Made by a program: the position numbers and the translations under genes
Origin: Pseudomonas fluorescens
Lineage (GTDB): Bacteria; Pseudomonadota; Gammaproteobacteria; Pseudomonadales; Pseudomonadaceae
Direction of reading: 5' to 3'
NCBI RefSeq assembly: GCF_902497875.1
Contig: NZ_CABVHY010000014.1
Span: forward strand, 62,001 to 126,000
Length of the DNA: 64,000 nt
The notes under the pieces: generated by a model
Databases searched by the model: none
Told to the model about the DNA's origin: nothing
What the model saw: only the letters and a program-made list of their open reading frames with translations
Shown here: piece by piece, positions 35,397-44,613 of the stretch
Position numbering within the stretch: the stretch's first letter is position 1
How the letters are laid out: every line of letters begins with the position of its first letter

Positions 35397-37199
35397 ATGC
35401 TGAACTGGCTACGCAGCTCCCTGCCCGCTCGCGCCGGGCTCGCGGTGATCCTGATCGCCGTGCTGGCGCTCGCCAGCTCGCTGAGCGCCGGGCTGATCGC
35501 CTGGTTCAGCCAGGGTGACGCGGCCGCGATCAACACTGCCGGCTCCGTGCGCATGGAGACCTACCACCTGAGCTGGAAACTCGCCTCGGGGGCAACCGCC
35601 GAAGAAGTCGCCAGCGTCACCCAGAGTTTGCAACAGCGACTCAACAGCCAGTCGCTCAAGGCGGTGCTGGAAGACGGCCCGAACACTTCGCTGCAGGCCA
35701 GCTATCAACACATCCAGCAGCGCTGGAACGACGATTTGCGCCCGGCGCTGGAACGCGGCGACTCGGCGCTGTTCCAGGCCAGTGCCCTGCCCTTCGTCGA
35801 ACAACTGAACCAGTTCGTCAGCCTGTTGCAGCAACAAAGCGAACACAAACAAGGCTGGCAGCAGGCGATCCAGGGCATGGCCCTGTTCACCACCATGATT
35901 ATTCTGCTGATCGGTTTGTACGAGTTGCAGAACGGCGTGGTCTCGCCCCTGCAAGAGTTGGTGGATGCCACCCAACGCTTTCGTGTTGGTGATTTCAAAG
36001 TGCGGGTCAACCATCGGTCGCAAGATGAGCTGGGTCAGCTGGCGTTGAGTTTCAACGCCATGGCCGAGACAATCGAAGACTCGCACCGCACCCTGGAGAG
36101 TCAGGTCCAGCAAAAGACCCTGAACCTGCAACAAGCCAATGCCGCCCTCGAGTTGCTGTATCAAAGCAGCCGCAGCCTGGCCACCCGCCTGGCCAACGCT
36201 GAAGGGCTGGATGAGTTGATCCGGCGCTTCCAGCAACGGCTGCCGGGGCTACGCTTGTTGCTGTGCCTGCAAGGGCAACTGCAGGCCCCGGCCCAGCAAT
36301 TGCTCGCCCTGCATGGCGAAAACAGCCGCGAGGTCTGCGCCAGCAGCGATTGCGCCACCTGCCAGAAGCACCACAAAGCCAGCCCGCAAACCTTCAGCAT
36401 CAGCAACCAGGGCAATGAACTGGGCGAACTCAAGGCGCATTTTGTCGACGGTCACCCGGCGCAAATCTGGGAAACCGAACTGATCCAGGCGCTGGCCAAC
36501 CTGATTGGTACCTCGCTCTCGCTCAAGCGCCAGCGCGAACAGGATCATCGCCTGCTGTTGCTCGAAGAGCGCACCATCATCGCCCGGGAACTGCACGACT
36601 CACTGGCCCAGGCACTGTCCTACATGAAGCTGCAAGTCAGCCGCATGCAGACCCTGATGCGTCGTGGCGAACCGGTGGAAACCCTGGAAACCGTCACCGC
36701 CGAACTGCGCGAAGGGCTGAACAATGCCTACCGCCAGTTGCGCGAACTGCTGACCACCTTTCGCTTGCAGATTCATGACGCGGGGCTGGTGCAGGAACTC
36801 AAGTCTACCGCCCAGGAGTTCTCCCGCCGGGGCGATTTCCAGGTCCACCTGCATGTCGATACGCTGGCCTTCGAGCTGTCGGCCAGCGAGCAAATCCATA
36901 TTCTGCAGATCACTCGCGAGGCGCTCTCCAATTGCCTGCGCCACGCCCATGCGCAAAACGCCTGGCTGCAACTGCGTCAGGACGGCGAAACCGTCAGGCT
37001 CTCGATCGAAGATGACGGGCGGGGATTTGGCGGCGATGTCGACCAACGCGAACACCACGGCCTGAACATCATGAATGAGCGAGCTCGCAGCCTGCGCGGC
37101 GAGCTGCAGATAGTTTCCCGCACGCCCCAGGGCACCCTCGTCCAACTGGAATTCCAGCCGGAGTTTCTCGGGCAGCAAACACAAGGTAGCGTGTCATGA
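35397..37199 (+). CDS. narX: nitrate-sensing histidine kinase NarX
   Basis: A 600-residue membrane sensor. TM1 is at about residues 13-35, the periplasmic nitrate P-box AAAINTAGSVRMETYHLSW follows immediately, TM2 is at about 160-180, then HAMP, a GAF-like central module with the Cys cluster VCASSDCATCQKHH, and a HPK7 kinase domain. The phosphorylated His is His400 in ARELHDSLAQALSYMK, and the ATP-binding boxes are NCLRHAHAQNAW and DDGRGFGG. It senses nitrate in the periplasm and phosphorylates NarL, whose gene overlaps the stop codon (ATGA). Confidence 0.95.
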   Translation: MLNWLRSSLPARAGLAVILIAVLALASSLSAGLIAWFSQGDAAAINTAGSVRMETYHLSWKLASGATAEEVASVTQSLQQRLNSQSLKAVLEDGPNTSLQASYQHIQQRWNDDLRPALERGDSALFQASALPFVEQLNQFVSLLQQQSEHKQGWQQAIQGMALFTTMIILLIGLYELQNGVVSPLQELVDATQRFRVGDFKVRVNHRSQDELGQLALSFNAMAETIEDSHRTLESQVQQKTLNLQQANAALELLYQSSRSLATRLANAEGLDELIRRFQQRLPGLRLLLCLQGQLQAPAQQLLALHGENSREVCASSDCATCQKHHKASPQTFSISNQGNELGELKAHFVDGHPAQIWETELIQALANLIGTSLSLKRQREQDHRLLLLEERTIIARELHDSLAQALSYMKLQVSRMQTLMRRGEPVETLETVTAELREGLNNAYRQLRELLTTFRLQIHDAGLVQELKSTAQEFSRRGDFQVHLHVDTLAFELSASEQIHILQITREALSNCLRHAHAQNAWLQLRQDGETVRLSIEDDGRGFGGDVDQREHHGLNIMNERARSLRGELQIVSRTPQGTLVQLEFQPEFLGQQTQGSVS

Positions 37200-37843
37200 C
37201 CACTCCCCTGCAACACCGCATCCTGCTGGTAGACGATCATCCGATGATGCGTCACGGCATCCGCCAGATGCTCGAACTGGAAGAGGATTTCCTGATCGTC
37301 GGTGAAGCCGGCAACGGTGAAGAAGCACTGAGCCTCATCGAACCGCTGCAGCCGGACCTGGTGCTGCTCGATAACAATATGCCGCAGATGAATGGCCTGG
37401 AAACCCTGCGTCACTTGCGCGCCATGAACTACCGAGGAAAAGTGCTGCTGTTCACCGTGTCCGATGCCGAAGACGATATTCGCGATGCGCTGCGTCTGGA
37501 CGCCGACGGCTATCTGCTCAAGGACATGGAGCCCGAGCTGTTGATTCAGTACATCCACGACGCCCTGAACGGCGCACTGGTGATCAGCCCCGGCCTGACC
37601 CAGGTCATGGCCCAGGCCCTGCGTTCACCGCCACGGCTGGCGGTGGTTGACCTCACCGAGCGCGAACGCCAGGTGCTGAAAACCATTGCCAGCGGTTTCA
37701 GCAACAAAGTCATCGGGCACAAGCTCGGTATCACCGAAGGCACGGTCAAGGTTCATGTGAAAAACCTGCTGCACAAACTCGGTTTGCGTTCGCGGGTAGA
37801 GGCTGCGGTGTGGGCCATGGAGCATTTGCGCAGTGCGAACTGA
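37196..37843 (+). CDS. narL: nitrate response regulator NarL
   Basis: A 215-residue response regulator. The receiver domain has the acidic pocket DDHPMM (about residues 14-19) and the phosphorylation site Asp59 in LVLLDNNMPQMNG; the C-terminal LuxR-type HTH is LTERERQVLKTIASGFSNKV and GTVKVHVKNLLHKLGLRSRV. It binds heptamers of the TACYYMT type, several of which are visible in front of narK1 and dnr in this window. The gene overlaps narX by four bases. Confidence 0.95.
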   Translation: MTTPLQHRILLVDDHPMMRHGIRQMLELEEDFLIVGEAGNGEEALSLIEPLQPDLVLLDNNMPQMNGLETLRHLRAMNYRGKVLLFTVSDAEDDIRDALRLDADGYLLKDMEPELLIQYIHDALNGALVISPGLTQVMAQALRSPPRLAVVDLTERERQVLKTIASGFSNKVIGHKLGITEGTVKVHVKNLLHKLGLRSRVEAAVWAMEHLRSAN

Positions 37844-37929
37844 CAGCCATCCCTCTTTCGAGGTAGACCGGCGGAGGCATAGGCCTCGCGGTCCGCACTC
37901 TCTACTATGATCGTCAGCGGAGGTACGCC

Positions 37930-38607
37930 ATGCTGACCCACCCTTCCATCGTTTTAATCTTGCGCCGGCACCACCTGTTCAGCCAATTGCCGGAAAAGGT
38001 CTTCCAGGACGTCTGCGCCCTGGCCAATCTGAAACGCCTGAGCTGTCACGCCACCCTCATGCATCAAGGCGATCCGGCCAAGCGCTTTTTCCTGCTGGTC
38101 AGCGGTCAGATCAAGCTGCACCGGGTCACCGGTGAAGGCCAGGAAAATCTGGTGGAGATCATCCACGCCGGGCAAACCTTCGCCGAAGCCTTGCTGTTCA
38201 GCCAGGCCCGGCTCTACCCGGTGAGTGCCACGGCGCTGAAGGACAGCGTGCTGGTCAGTATCGAAGGCGCTCACTACCGCACAGCCCTTGAGGATCAGCC
38301 GAAAATCTGCCTGGCGATCCTCGCGAGCATGAGCATCCACCTGCACCAACGGCTCAAGGACATCGATACCCTGACCCTCGCCAACGCCAGCCGGCGGGTC
38401 ATCAACTTCCTGTTCCAGGAACGCGATCCCGTCAGCGGGCATATTGTCCTGCAGGTGTCCAAGCGCCTGGTAGCCTCGAAACTGGGGATTCAGCCGGAAA
38501 CCTTCTCGCGAATATTGCATCGCCTGGTCGAGGGCGGCCTGATCGCGATGGAGCGGCGCAATATCAGCATCCTCGCCGAAGAGGACCTGGCCGCTTACCA
38601 GCAATAG
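37930..38607 (+). CDS. Crp/Fnr-family regulator of the Dnr type (DnrE-like)
   Basis: A 225-residue regulator with an effector-binding beta-barrel (about residues 20-125), a long dimer helix and a C-terminal HTH whose recognition helix QPETFSRILHRL is like that of Dnr at 55836-56519. It lacks the four-Cys Fe-S pattern of Anr/Fnr, so it is a Dnr-class (NO/haem-type) regulator. Overall it differs strongly from the second copy at 55.8 kb. In P. stutzeri a Dnr paralogue (DnrE) is described with the nar/narXL genes, which fits this position 86 bases after narL; the name is by analogy. CGGAGG precedes the ATG, and an interrupted GAGGC-ATAG-GCCTC dyad lies at 37874-37887. Confidence 0.88.
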   Translation: MLTHPSIVLILRRHHLFSQLPEKVFQDVCALANLKRLSCHATLMHQGDPAKRFFLLVSGQIKLHRVTGEGQENLVEIIHAGQTFAEALLFSQARLYPVSATALKDSVLVSIEGAHYRTALEDQPKICLAILASMSIHLHQRLKDIDTLTLANASRRVINFLFQERDPVSGHIVLQVSKRLVASKLGIQPETFSRILHRLVEGGLIAMERRNISILAEEDLAAYQQ

Positions 38608-38624
38608 CCGGGCGACCGACAGCC

Positions 38625-38638
38625 TTGACCATGGTCAA
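38625..38638 (+). promoter_or_regulatory. perfectly symmetric Anr/Dnr-type box before the DGC gene
   Basis: TTGACCATGGTCAA is a fully palindromic FNR-type site (TTGAC-N4-GTCAA), part of an 18-base palindrome CCTTGACCATGGTCAAGG (38623-38640), centred 62 bases before the ATG at 38694. Confidence 0.8.
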
Positions 38639-38693
38639 GGCGCGATGCAGCCAGCCTTGCACACTGACAGAGTCCCCTCTGTGGAGAACCCTC

Positions 38694-39104
38694 ATGTCCG
38701 ATTCAACCCTGCCTCTGGTCTACTCCTGCTCCGGTTGCTCGAACGTCGCGCAACTGGCCAATACCCTGGCCCTGCGCCTGGATCGCGCCGGCCTGGCTGA
38801 GATGTCGTGCATCGTCGGAGTCGGCGGGCACGTGGCGTCGCTGGTCAACAAGGCGCGCTCGGGCCGCCTCATCCTCGCGCTGGACGGCTGCCCGCTGCAA
38901 TGCGTCGAAGGCTGCCTGAACCAGCACGACCTGCACGCCGATGTGCATCTCATTCTGAGCGAGCATGGTTTGCGCAAGCGCTATGGCGAGGACTGCAGCG
39001 AGGAACAGAGTGATGAGTTGTTTGAAGAGGTCAGGCGATTGATTGGTGGGGAGGATCTTGAGGAAGATAACCGCATGATCGAAGTCACCGAGACGATGGC
39101 TTGA
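38694..39104 (+). CDS. DGC-domain putative zinc-binding protein
   Basis: A 136-residue cytoplasmic protein. CSGCSNVAQLAN near the N-terminus and the family-defining ALDGCPLQCVEGCLNQH (about residues 61-77) identify the DGC domain (PF08859), which has conserved cysteines suited to zinc or Fe-S binding. The function of the family is not established. The ATG at 38694 has GGAG eight bases upstream; the longer frame is not needed. The symmetric Anr/Dnr box upstream, and its place between a Dnr-type regulator and the ubiUVT genes (before the insertion), make it a candidate member of the denitrification regulon. The last ~30 residues are acidic. Confidence 0.85.
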   Translation: MSDSTLPLVYSCSGCSNVAQLANTLALRLDRAGLAEMSCIVGVGGHVASLVNKARSGRLILALDGCPLQCVEGCLNQHDLHADVHLILSEHGLRKRYGEDCSEEQSDELFEEVRRLIGGEDLEEDNRMIEVTETMA

Positions 39105-39291
39105 GGTCTTGATGCAATTAAAATTTAATGTGGGAGCGACGGTGCGGCGATCCGACTTGCTAACGATAAATGCCTGACATTCAACATTGATGTCGCCTGA
39201 CACTCCGCTATCGCGAGCAAGCTCGCTCGCAAAAAAGACTTCCAAATTTGGTGAAATACGCACCTCACACGAACCGAACGGTTGAGCCCCG

Positions 39292-40269
39292 ATGAAACAG
39301 ATGTCCTTCGCCGATGCCGAGTATGCCGGCAAACGAAAGCAGACCCGCCGCGAGCGGTTCCTGATCGAGATGGATCAGGTCGTGCCCTGGAAGGGTTTGA
39401 TTACCTTGATCGAGCCACATTATCCGAAGGGTGAAGGCGGTCGTCCGGCGTATCCGTTGCTGGCCATGTTGCGGGTTCATCTGATGCAGAACTGGTTCGG
39501 CTACAGCGAACCGGCGATGGAAGAGGCACTTTACGAGACCACGATTCTGCGCCAGTTTTCGGGGCTGCACCTGGATCGGATTCCCGATGAAACCACGATC
39601 CTCAACTTCCGCCGTCTGTTGGAAAAACATGAACTGGCCGGCGGGATTTTGCAGGTCATCAATGGCTATCTGGGCGATCGCGGCTTGCTGTTACGCCAAG
39701 GCACGGTGGTCGATGCCACGATCATTCATGCGCCCAGTTCGACCAAGAACAAGGACGGCAAACGCGATCCCGAAATGCACCAGACCAAGAAAGGAAATCA
39801 ATATTTCTTCGGAATGAAAGCGCATATCGGTGTCGATGCCGAGTCGGGTTTGGTGCATAGCCTAGTGGGCACGGCGGCCAATGTGGCGGACGTGACTCAA
39901 GTCGATCGGTTGCTCCATGGTGATGAAACGTACGTCTCTGGCGATGCTGGGTACACCGGTGTAGACAAGCGTCCCGAACACCAGGGTCGCCAGATGATCT
40001 GGTCGATTGCCGCTCGGCCCAGCAACTATAAACAGCATGCGAAAACGAGTTTGATCGGTCGCCTGCGCCGCAAGATCGAATATGCGAAAGCGCAAGTGCG
40101 GGCCAAGGTTGAGCATCCGTTTCGAGTGATCAAGCGCCAGTTTGGCTATACGAAAGTGCGCTTTCGTGGTCTGGCGAAAAACATCGCTCAGCAGACGACG
40201 TTGTTCGCGTTGTCGAACCTGTGGATGGTGCGAAAGCGATTGTTAAATGCAGGAGAGGTACGCCTGTAA
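39292..40269 (+). CDS. IS5-family transposase
   Basis: A 325-residue DDE transposase, intact. The catalytic residues lie in TVVDATIIHAPSSTKNKDGK, SGDAGYTGVDKRPEHQ and KVEHPFRVIKRQFGYTKVRF; the last has the IS5-type Y-(2)-R-(3)-E(6)-K spacing. An N-terminal DUF772-like region (about residues 40-120) is also present. I could not match a terminal inverted repeat pair with confidence, so the element ends are not given; they should fall between 39105-39291 and 40270-40460. It marks the left edge of the AT-rich insertion behind the DGC gene. Confidence 0.92.
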   Translation: MKQMSFADAEYAGKRKQTRRERFLIEMDQVVPWKGLITLIEPHYPKGEGGRPAYPLLAMLRVHLMQNWFGYSEPAMEEALYETTILRQFSGLHLDRIPDETTILNFRRLLEKHELAGGILQVINGYLGDRGLLLRQGTVVDATIIHAPSSTKNKDGKRDPEMHQTKKGNQYFFGMKAHIGVDAESGLVHSLVGTAANVADVTQVDRLLHGDETYVSGDAGYTGVDKRPEHQGRQMIWSIAARPSNYKQHAKTSLIGRLRRKIEYAKAQVRAKVEHPFRVIKRQFGYTKVRFRGLAKNIAQQTTLFALSNLWMVRKRLLNAGEVRL

Positions 40270-40461
40270 TGCGGGCTAATCGCCCTGAAACAGCGCGATT
40301 AGAGGAAAAGTCATGAATTAAAAAGTGGAACGGTTTGATTTCCGACCGAATCAGCGTTTTTTGAACCTCACGCAGCGAGGGCATCAAAAATCGGTGGGTA
40401 CTTCAGACCGTCCCTAAAAGCAGAGCGACATCCTCAACTACGTCAAGTACGATACAAAAAA

Positions 40462-41784
40462 TTAACCTGATAGTTGATTAGCGAACTGTCCGACTGCACT
40501 TACGACCTTTTTAGCACCATCTTGAATTTCAACAATTACAGTGCCAGCCTGTGCTGACAGCTCAAGCCCTTGCTCCGCATGCTGCTTACCTTGCTCGATG
40601 ATCCGAACAGCTTCTTCAGCCAGCTTTTGGTTTTGCATAACCACACCAACGATTTCTTCGGTCGCTTTAGTCGTCCGTGAAGCAAGCTGCCTAACCTCAT
40701 CGGCAACGACTGCAAAGCCTCGCCCCTGTTCACCAGCTCGTGCAGCCTCAATCGCAGCATTCAGGGCCAGCAAATTAGTCTGATCAGCGATACCACCAAT
40801 ATTCTTCACAATGCTGCCAACAATTTGGGACTGCTTATCCAAAGCGGCAATCCCTTCTACGGCAGCCTCCATCTGAACAGCCAGTGCTCGCATCACGTTA
40901 ACCGTTTCTTGAACAACACTACTGCCGCGTTTGGCACTGGCATCAGTCTGCTGAGATGTGGTGTAAGCAATATCAGCCGCTTCCGATACGGCCATTTCAC
41001 GATTAACTTGATCAGTAATTACAGTCGCAAACTTCACTACCTTATAGAGCCTATCATGGGAATCCGATATAGGGTTGTAGGTTGCTTCCAGCCACACAAT
41101 TCGACCAAAACTGTCCACTCGCTTAAATCGATCAGCTATATACTCACCGCGACGAAGCTTCTCCCAAAATAACTCATACTGCGCCGACTTATATTCCTCT
41201 GACTCACAAAAAATCTTATGGTGTTGACCTACTAGCTGCTGAAGACTATAGCCCATCGAACTCAAAAATCTGTCATTAGCTGTTAATACTACGCCATCCA
41301 AATCAAACTCAATAATAGCTGTTGAACACTGAAGAGCTTCAATCAAATTTTGATGCTCCCGTGACGCTTCGATAGTGCGAGTTAAGTCATTAGCATACAC
41401 AGACACGTGAGTAACTTGTCCAGAGATGTCTTTGATAGGCTGAACAATGGCACGAAGCCATGCCTCATCATCATTTCCTCGTATCATTTGTAAAGCACCC
41501 GCCCAATGCTCACCCTTCCGAATAGCATTCTTCATTCGTTTGAAGTGATCCGTACTCTGTGCGTAATGAGGAACCATATCAAAAAGCACTTTACCAATTA
41601 ACCTATCGGTCAAAAAAAACATTTCCTGTAGAAAATTGGCGTTTGCGTAAACTATTTCTCCCTGAGGGTTTAATTTCAGCACTAGCATTTCGCTGTCAAG
41701 GCTATCTCGAACTTGCTCTAACGAGGAAAGCTTTTGGTTGGCTTCCAACAGTTCTTGCCTAAGCCGCTTGTTTTTAAAAAACAT
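40462..41784 (-). CDS. soluble PAS-PAS-MCP chemoreceptor, BdlA-like
   Basis: A 440-residue receptor without membrane segments. Two PAS domains (about residues 25-130 and 145-260; [20 protein letters not shown] and [20 protein letters not shown]) are followed by an MCP signalling domain with the tip [20 protein letters not shown]. This is the architecture and length of P. aeruginosa BdlA (417 residues), a mediator of biofilm dispersal controlled by c-di-GMP. The ATG at 41784 has AAGGTG six bases upstream; a GTG nine bases earlier is the longer option. It follows the GGDEF-EAL gene by 42 bases in the same direction, so the two probably form an operon. The DNA is AT-rich, unlike the flanks. Confidence 0.85.
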   Translation of the reverse strand: MFFKNKRLRQELLEANQKLSSLEQVRDSLDSEMLVLKLNPQGEIVYANANFLQEMFFLTDRLIGKVLFDMVPHYAQSTDHFKRMKNAIRKGEHWAGALQMIRGNDDEAWLRAIVQPIKDISGQVTHVSVYANDLTRTIEASREHQNLIEALQCSTAIIEFDLDGVVLTANDRFLSSMGYSLQQLVGQHHKIFCESEEYKSAQYELFWEKLRRGEYIADRFKRVDSFGRIVWLEATYNPISDSHDRLYKVVKFATVITDQVNREMAVSEAADIAYTTSQQTDASAKRGSSVVQETVNVMRALAVQMEAAVEGIAALDKQSQIVGSIVKNIGGIADQTNLLALNAAIEAARAGEQGRGFAVVADEVRQLASRTTKATEEIVGVVMQNQKLAEEAVRIIEQGKQHAEQGLELSAQAGTVIVEIQDGAKKVVSAVGQFANQLSG

Positions 41785-41826
41785 ATAAAACACCTTAAAA
41801 AATCAAGTAATTATAATTATAGAGGG

Positions 41827-44370
41827 CTAGCAATCCCGATACTTATCCATCCAAACTTCAAGATCTTGGGGATTGAGTGGCTTAGACAGAAGATACCCTT
41901 GAGCAACATGATACCCCTGCTCTTTCAGGATTTTATATTGACCTTGCTCCTCCACTCCCTCAGCAACAACCTTCAATCGCAAGCTGTCGCCAATACGCAG
42001 AACCGCATCACTGAGAGCACGACTTGTTTCATCAGTTTCAAGATCCAAAACAAAACTACGATCCAGTTTCAGCTCTTGAATTGGGAGTTTTCGCAAGTAA
42101 CTCAGGCTTGAATAACCCGTGCCGAAGTCATCCATCGCCAACTTAACACCCTGAGCATGGACCTCATGAAGAACCTTCATAGTGCTTGGATTCGTATCAA
42201 GCAAGACACTTTCAGTCAGTTCAAGTGTAAGATCACCGGCGATTAGATTATGCTGGTCAAGTGTTCTCATAATCATTCCAGTCAGGTCAAGATTATGAAA
42301 ATTACTGGGTGACAAATTTACCGAAACAGACGGAATTTTCAGTCCCTTCCTTCGCCACACAGCCAGTTGTCGGCATGCTTCCTGAACAGCCCAATTACCA
42401 AGCTCACCAATCAGCCCACACTCTTCTGCTAGCGGAATGAACCGTGCTGGGGAAACCTCACCAAATTTCGAGTGAGCCCAACGCGCTAACGCCTCAACAC
42501 CATATAGTTTCCCGTCATCCATATTAACTTGCGGTTGATAACTAAGTCTCAACTCGTCATTTTCAATTGCATGCCGTAACGCACTCTCTAAAGCTTGACG
42601 TTCCTGTGCAAGCTGATTCAGCTCGTAACTGAAAAAGCTGAATCTACCACGCCCCACACCTTTGGCTTGGTACATTGCCATATCTGCCCGATGTATGAGA
42701 GTCCCCATATCATGACCATCTTGCGGATATATACTAATACCTATACTTGCCGATGGCGAAATCAAAGAGCCTGCTATCTGACATGGTTTCGAAATAGAGA
42801 GCTTAATTTCTTCTACAATATCAGTTACACACCCACTACTACAATTTGGCAGCACTACTACAAACTCATCACCAGAAAGCCTACCTACAATATCTGATGA
42901 CCTACGATTGGAGTGAAGACGCTCAGCAATAACTTTTAGCAGTTCGTCTCCAGCAGGATGACCTAGCGAGTCGTTTACTTGTTTAAAGCGATCTAAATCA
43001 ATAAACAAAACCGCCATTGAAGTTTTTGTACGTCTTGCTTCGATCAAAGCATGATCTGCCTTGGCGTGCAGCAAGCTACGATTGGGAAGCTCCGTCAAGC
43101 TATCATAAAACGCGAGTTGCCGTATGTTCTCCTGATTGACCTCCCTCTCCATAGCAAGCGCACATAGGGGTGTAATCACATCAACCATCTGCTGATGTAG
43201 AGGCGAAGGCATACGTTTCTCATCATAGTAAAATGCGAGAACCCCAATAGATACTCCCTTAGCACCTTTTATGGGAGTTGACCAACAGCTCTTTATACCC
43301 AGCGGCAGAAAATCATCACGTATCACAACCCAAGTTGAATCACTCTCTATATCACTAGCGACCACAGACTCTCCGAGGAAGGCTGCTGTACTGGACGACC
43401 CAATACAATCGCTTATTGACATCCCCTCTATTATTTTCGCATAGGTCTCAGGCAAATTCGGTGCAGAAAGTAGATGCATGCACCCATCTTCATCGATTTG
43501 AATTACCGATGCTTTGACATCTGGAGCTATACGCTCAACCTCGTTACACACTAGGTCCATGACGGCTTCCAGCGGCGTTTCGCGGACCATTGCATCAAGA
43601 ATACAAAACTGTAACACCTCATGAACTTTCGAACTCGTTATATCCGCGAGCACAGTCACAGTATTAGTAAGCTCTCCACTCCCACTGAGTATTGGGCTAA
43701 TCGCTATATTGCACCAGATTCGCTCACCGTTTTTTACCTGCGTCAACTCTTCGGTTCTCAACGAAAGCCCACCAGACAGTTTCTCATGTATAGCACTAAC
43801 ATTGGACTCAGGTAAGTGCGGTGTGAGTAATGCGGCAGGTCGCAAACCTTCGACTTCGCTGAGAGCGTAGCCAAAAATCCGTTCAAACCCTCTATTTACG
43901 TACACAATCTTCCAGCTATTATCCGTTATAACTATTGCATTTTCAGTCTGATCCGCCACCAAGGACAAAAGTTTAATTCGCTTTTGCTCCTTACGGTGGA
44001 CAGTTACATCCTTTACAAAAGCTGTAAATAAAATCTGCCCTTCACTTTCAACCCGAGAAATGGACATTGCCCCCCAACGTTGACTCCCATCCTTCCTGTG
44101 GATAGGCACTTCCCGAGTCGCACCAACAATTTTATTTACGCCAGTACGCCGATTCGAATCGACATAACCATCATGTTTATCCCGAATAGTCTCTGGAACC
44201 AGCATCTTTACATTTTGACCAATTACCTCCTCCCGATCAAACCCCCACAACTCTTCTGCCGCACGATTAAAAAGGACAACGCAGTTCTTAGTGTCAACTA
44301 CAACAACACCATCAACAGCCTGCTCAAGGGTTTGTGTAAATATATCAGAAAGATTTTGGGTAATTGGCAT
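41827..44370 (-). CDS. PAS-PAS-GAF-GGDEF-EAL protein with FixL-like haem pocket (DosP-like)
   Basis: An 847-residue cytoplasmic c-di-GMP enzyme. PAS1 (about 10-125), PAS2 (about 130-255), GAF (about 265-410), GGDEF (about 415-585) and EAL (about 595-840) follow the plan of E. coli DosP. Aligned from memory, His66 in RDKHDGYV equals the haem ligand His77 of DosP and His200 of FixL; Ala84 replaces the DosP distal ligand Met95; Arg86 equals the oxygen-binding Arg220 of FixL. The GGDEF site is SGDEF (499-503) with an RSSD inhibitory site five residues before it; the EAL site has Glu626 in EALARW, plus ELTES, DDFGTGYSSLSYL and KLDRSFV. Either activity, or both, could be live. Confidence 0.88.
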   Translation of the reverse strand: MPITQNLSDIFTQTLEQAVDGVVVVDTKNCVVLFNRAAEELWGFDREEVIGQNVKMLVPETIRDKHDGYVDSNRRTGVNKIVGATREVPIHRKDGSQRWGAMSISRVESEGQILFTAFVKDVTVHRKEQKRIKLLSLVADQTENAIVITDNSWKIVYVNRGFERIFGYALSEVEGLRPAALLTPHLPESNVSAIHEKLSGGLSLRTEELTQVKNGERIWCNIAISPILSGSGELTNTVTVLADITSSKVHEVLQFCILDAMVRETPLEAVMDLVCNEVERIAPDVKASVIQIDEDGCMHLLSAPNLPETYAKIIEGMSISDCIGSSSTAAFLGESVVASDIESDSTWVVIRDDFLPLGIKSCWSTPIKGAKGVSIGVLAFYYDEKRMPSPLHQQMVDVITPLCALAMEREVNQENIRQLAFYDSLTELPNRSLLHAKADHALIEARRTKTSMAVLFIDLDRFKQVNDSLGHPAGDELLKVIAERLHSNRRSSDIVGRLSGDEFVVVLPNCSSGCVTDIVEEIKLSISKPCQIAGSLISPSASIGISIYPQDGHDMGTLIHRADMAMYQAKGVGRGRFSFFSYELNQLAQERQALESALRHAIENDELRLSYQPQVNMDDGKLYGVEALARWAHSKFGEVSPARFIPLAEECGLIGELGNWAVQEACRQLAVWRRKGLKIPSVSVNLSPSNFHNLDLTGMIMRTLDQHNLIAGDLTLELTESVLLDTNPSTMKVLHEVHAQGVKLAMDDFGTGYSSLSYLRKLPIQELKLDRSFVLDLETDETSRALSDAVLRIGDSLRLKVVAEGVEEQGQYKILKEQGYHVAQGYLLSKPLNPQDLEVWMDKYRDC

Positions 44371-44613
44371 CAGCTCAAATCCGAAAGAGCAACTTTATAA
44401 TTCACAAAACCAGCTTCATGAACTGTGTGCATTCCATTCAACACATTACCGTATACGCCGTCAAAATCGACGTAAGCCCCCAGCCCGGTGGCGGGATAGC
44501 TTAATGCCATCTCCAGAAAAAGTCATCGCCAAAACACGGTATTTCTTTAATCGTTTATGCACTTTCCCTCTTCTCCAAGTCAACTTACCGGCATGAAGCG
44601 AAGTCTACGAAGC
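44371..44613. other. AT-rich leader between the GGDEF-EAL gene and the IS630 element
   Basis: About 240 bases without a credible gene. It should contain the promoter of the PAS-PAS-GAF-GGDEF-EAL gene reading leftward. I found no FNR-type box or clear -35/-10 pair. Confidence 0.4.

Noticed and set aside
37858-37892. Hairpin after narL as a terminator
   Set aside because: The GAGGC-ATAG-GCCTC dyad has no T-run and lies right in the promoter region of the next gene, so a regulatory reading is as likely.
38807-39013. Small plus-strand frame inside the DGC gene
   Set aside because: It is an out-of-frame shadow of a gene with clear family motifs; there is no start signal of its own.
39105-40460. 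Terminal inverted repeats of the IS5 element
   Set aside because: Several candidate pairs near 39262 and 40370 were compared, but none matched well enough to set the ends.
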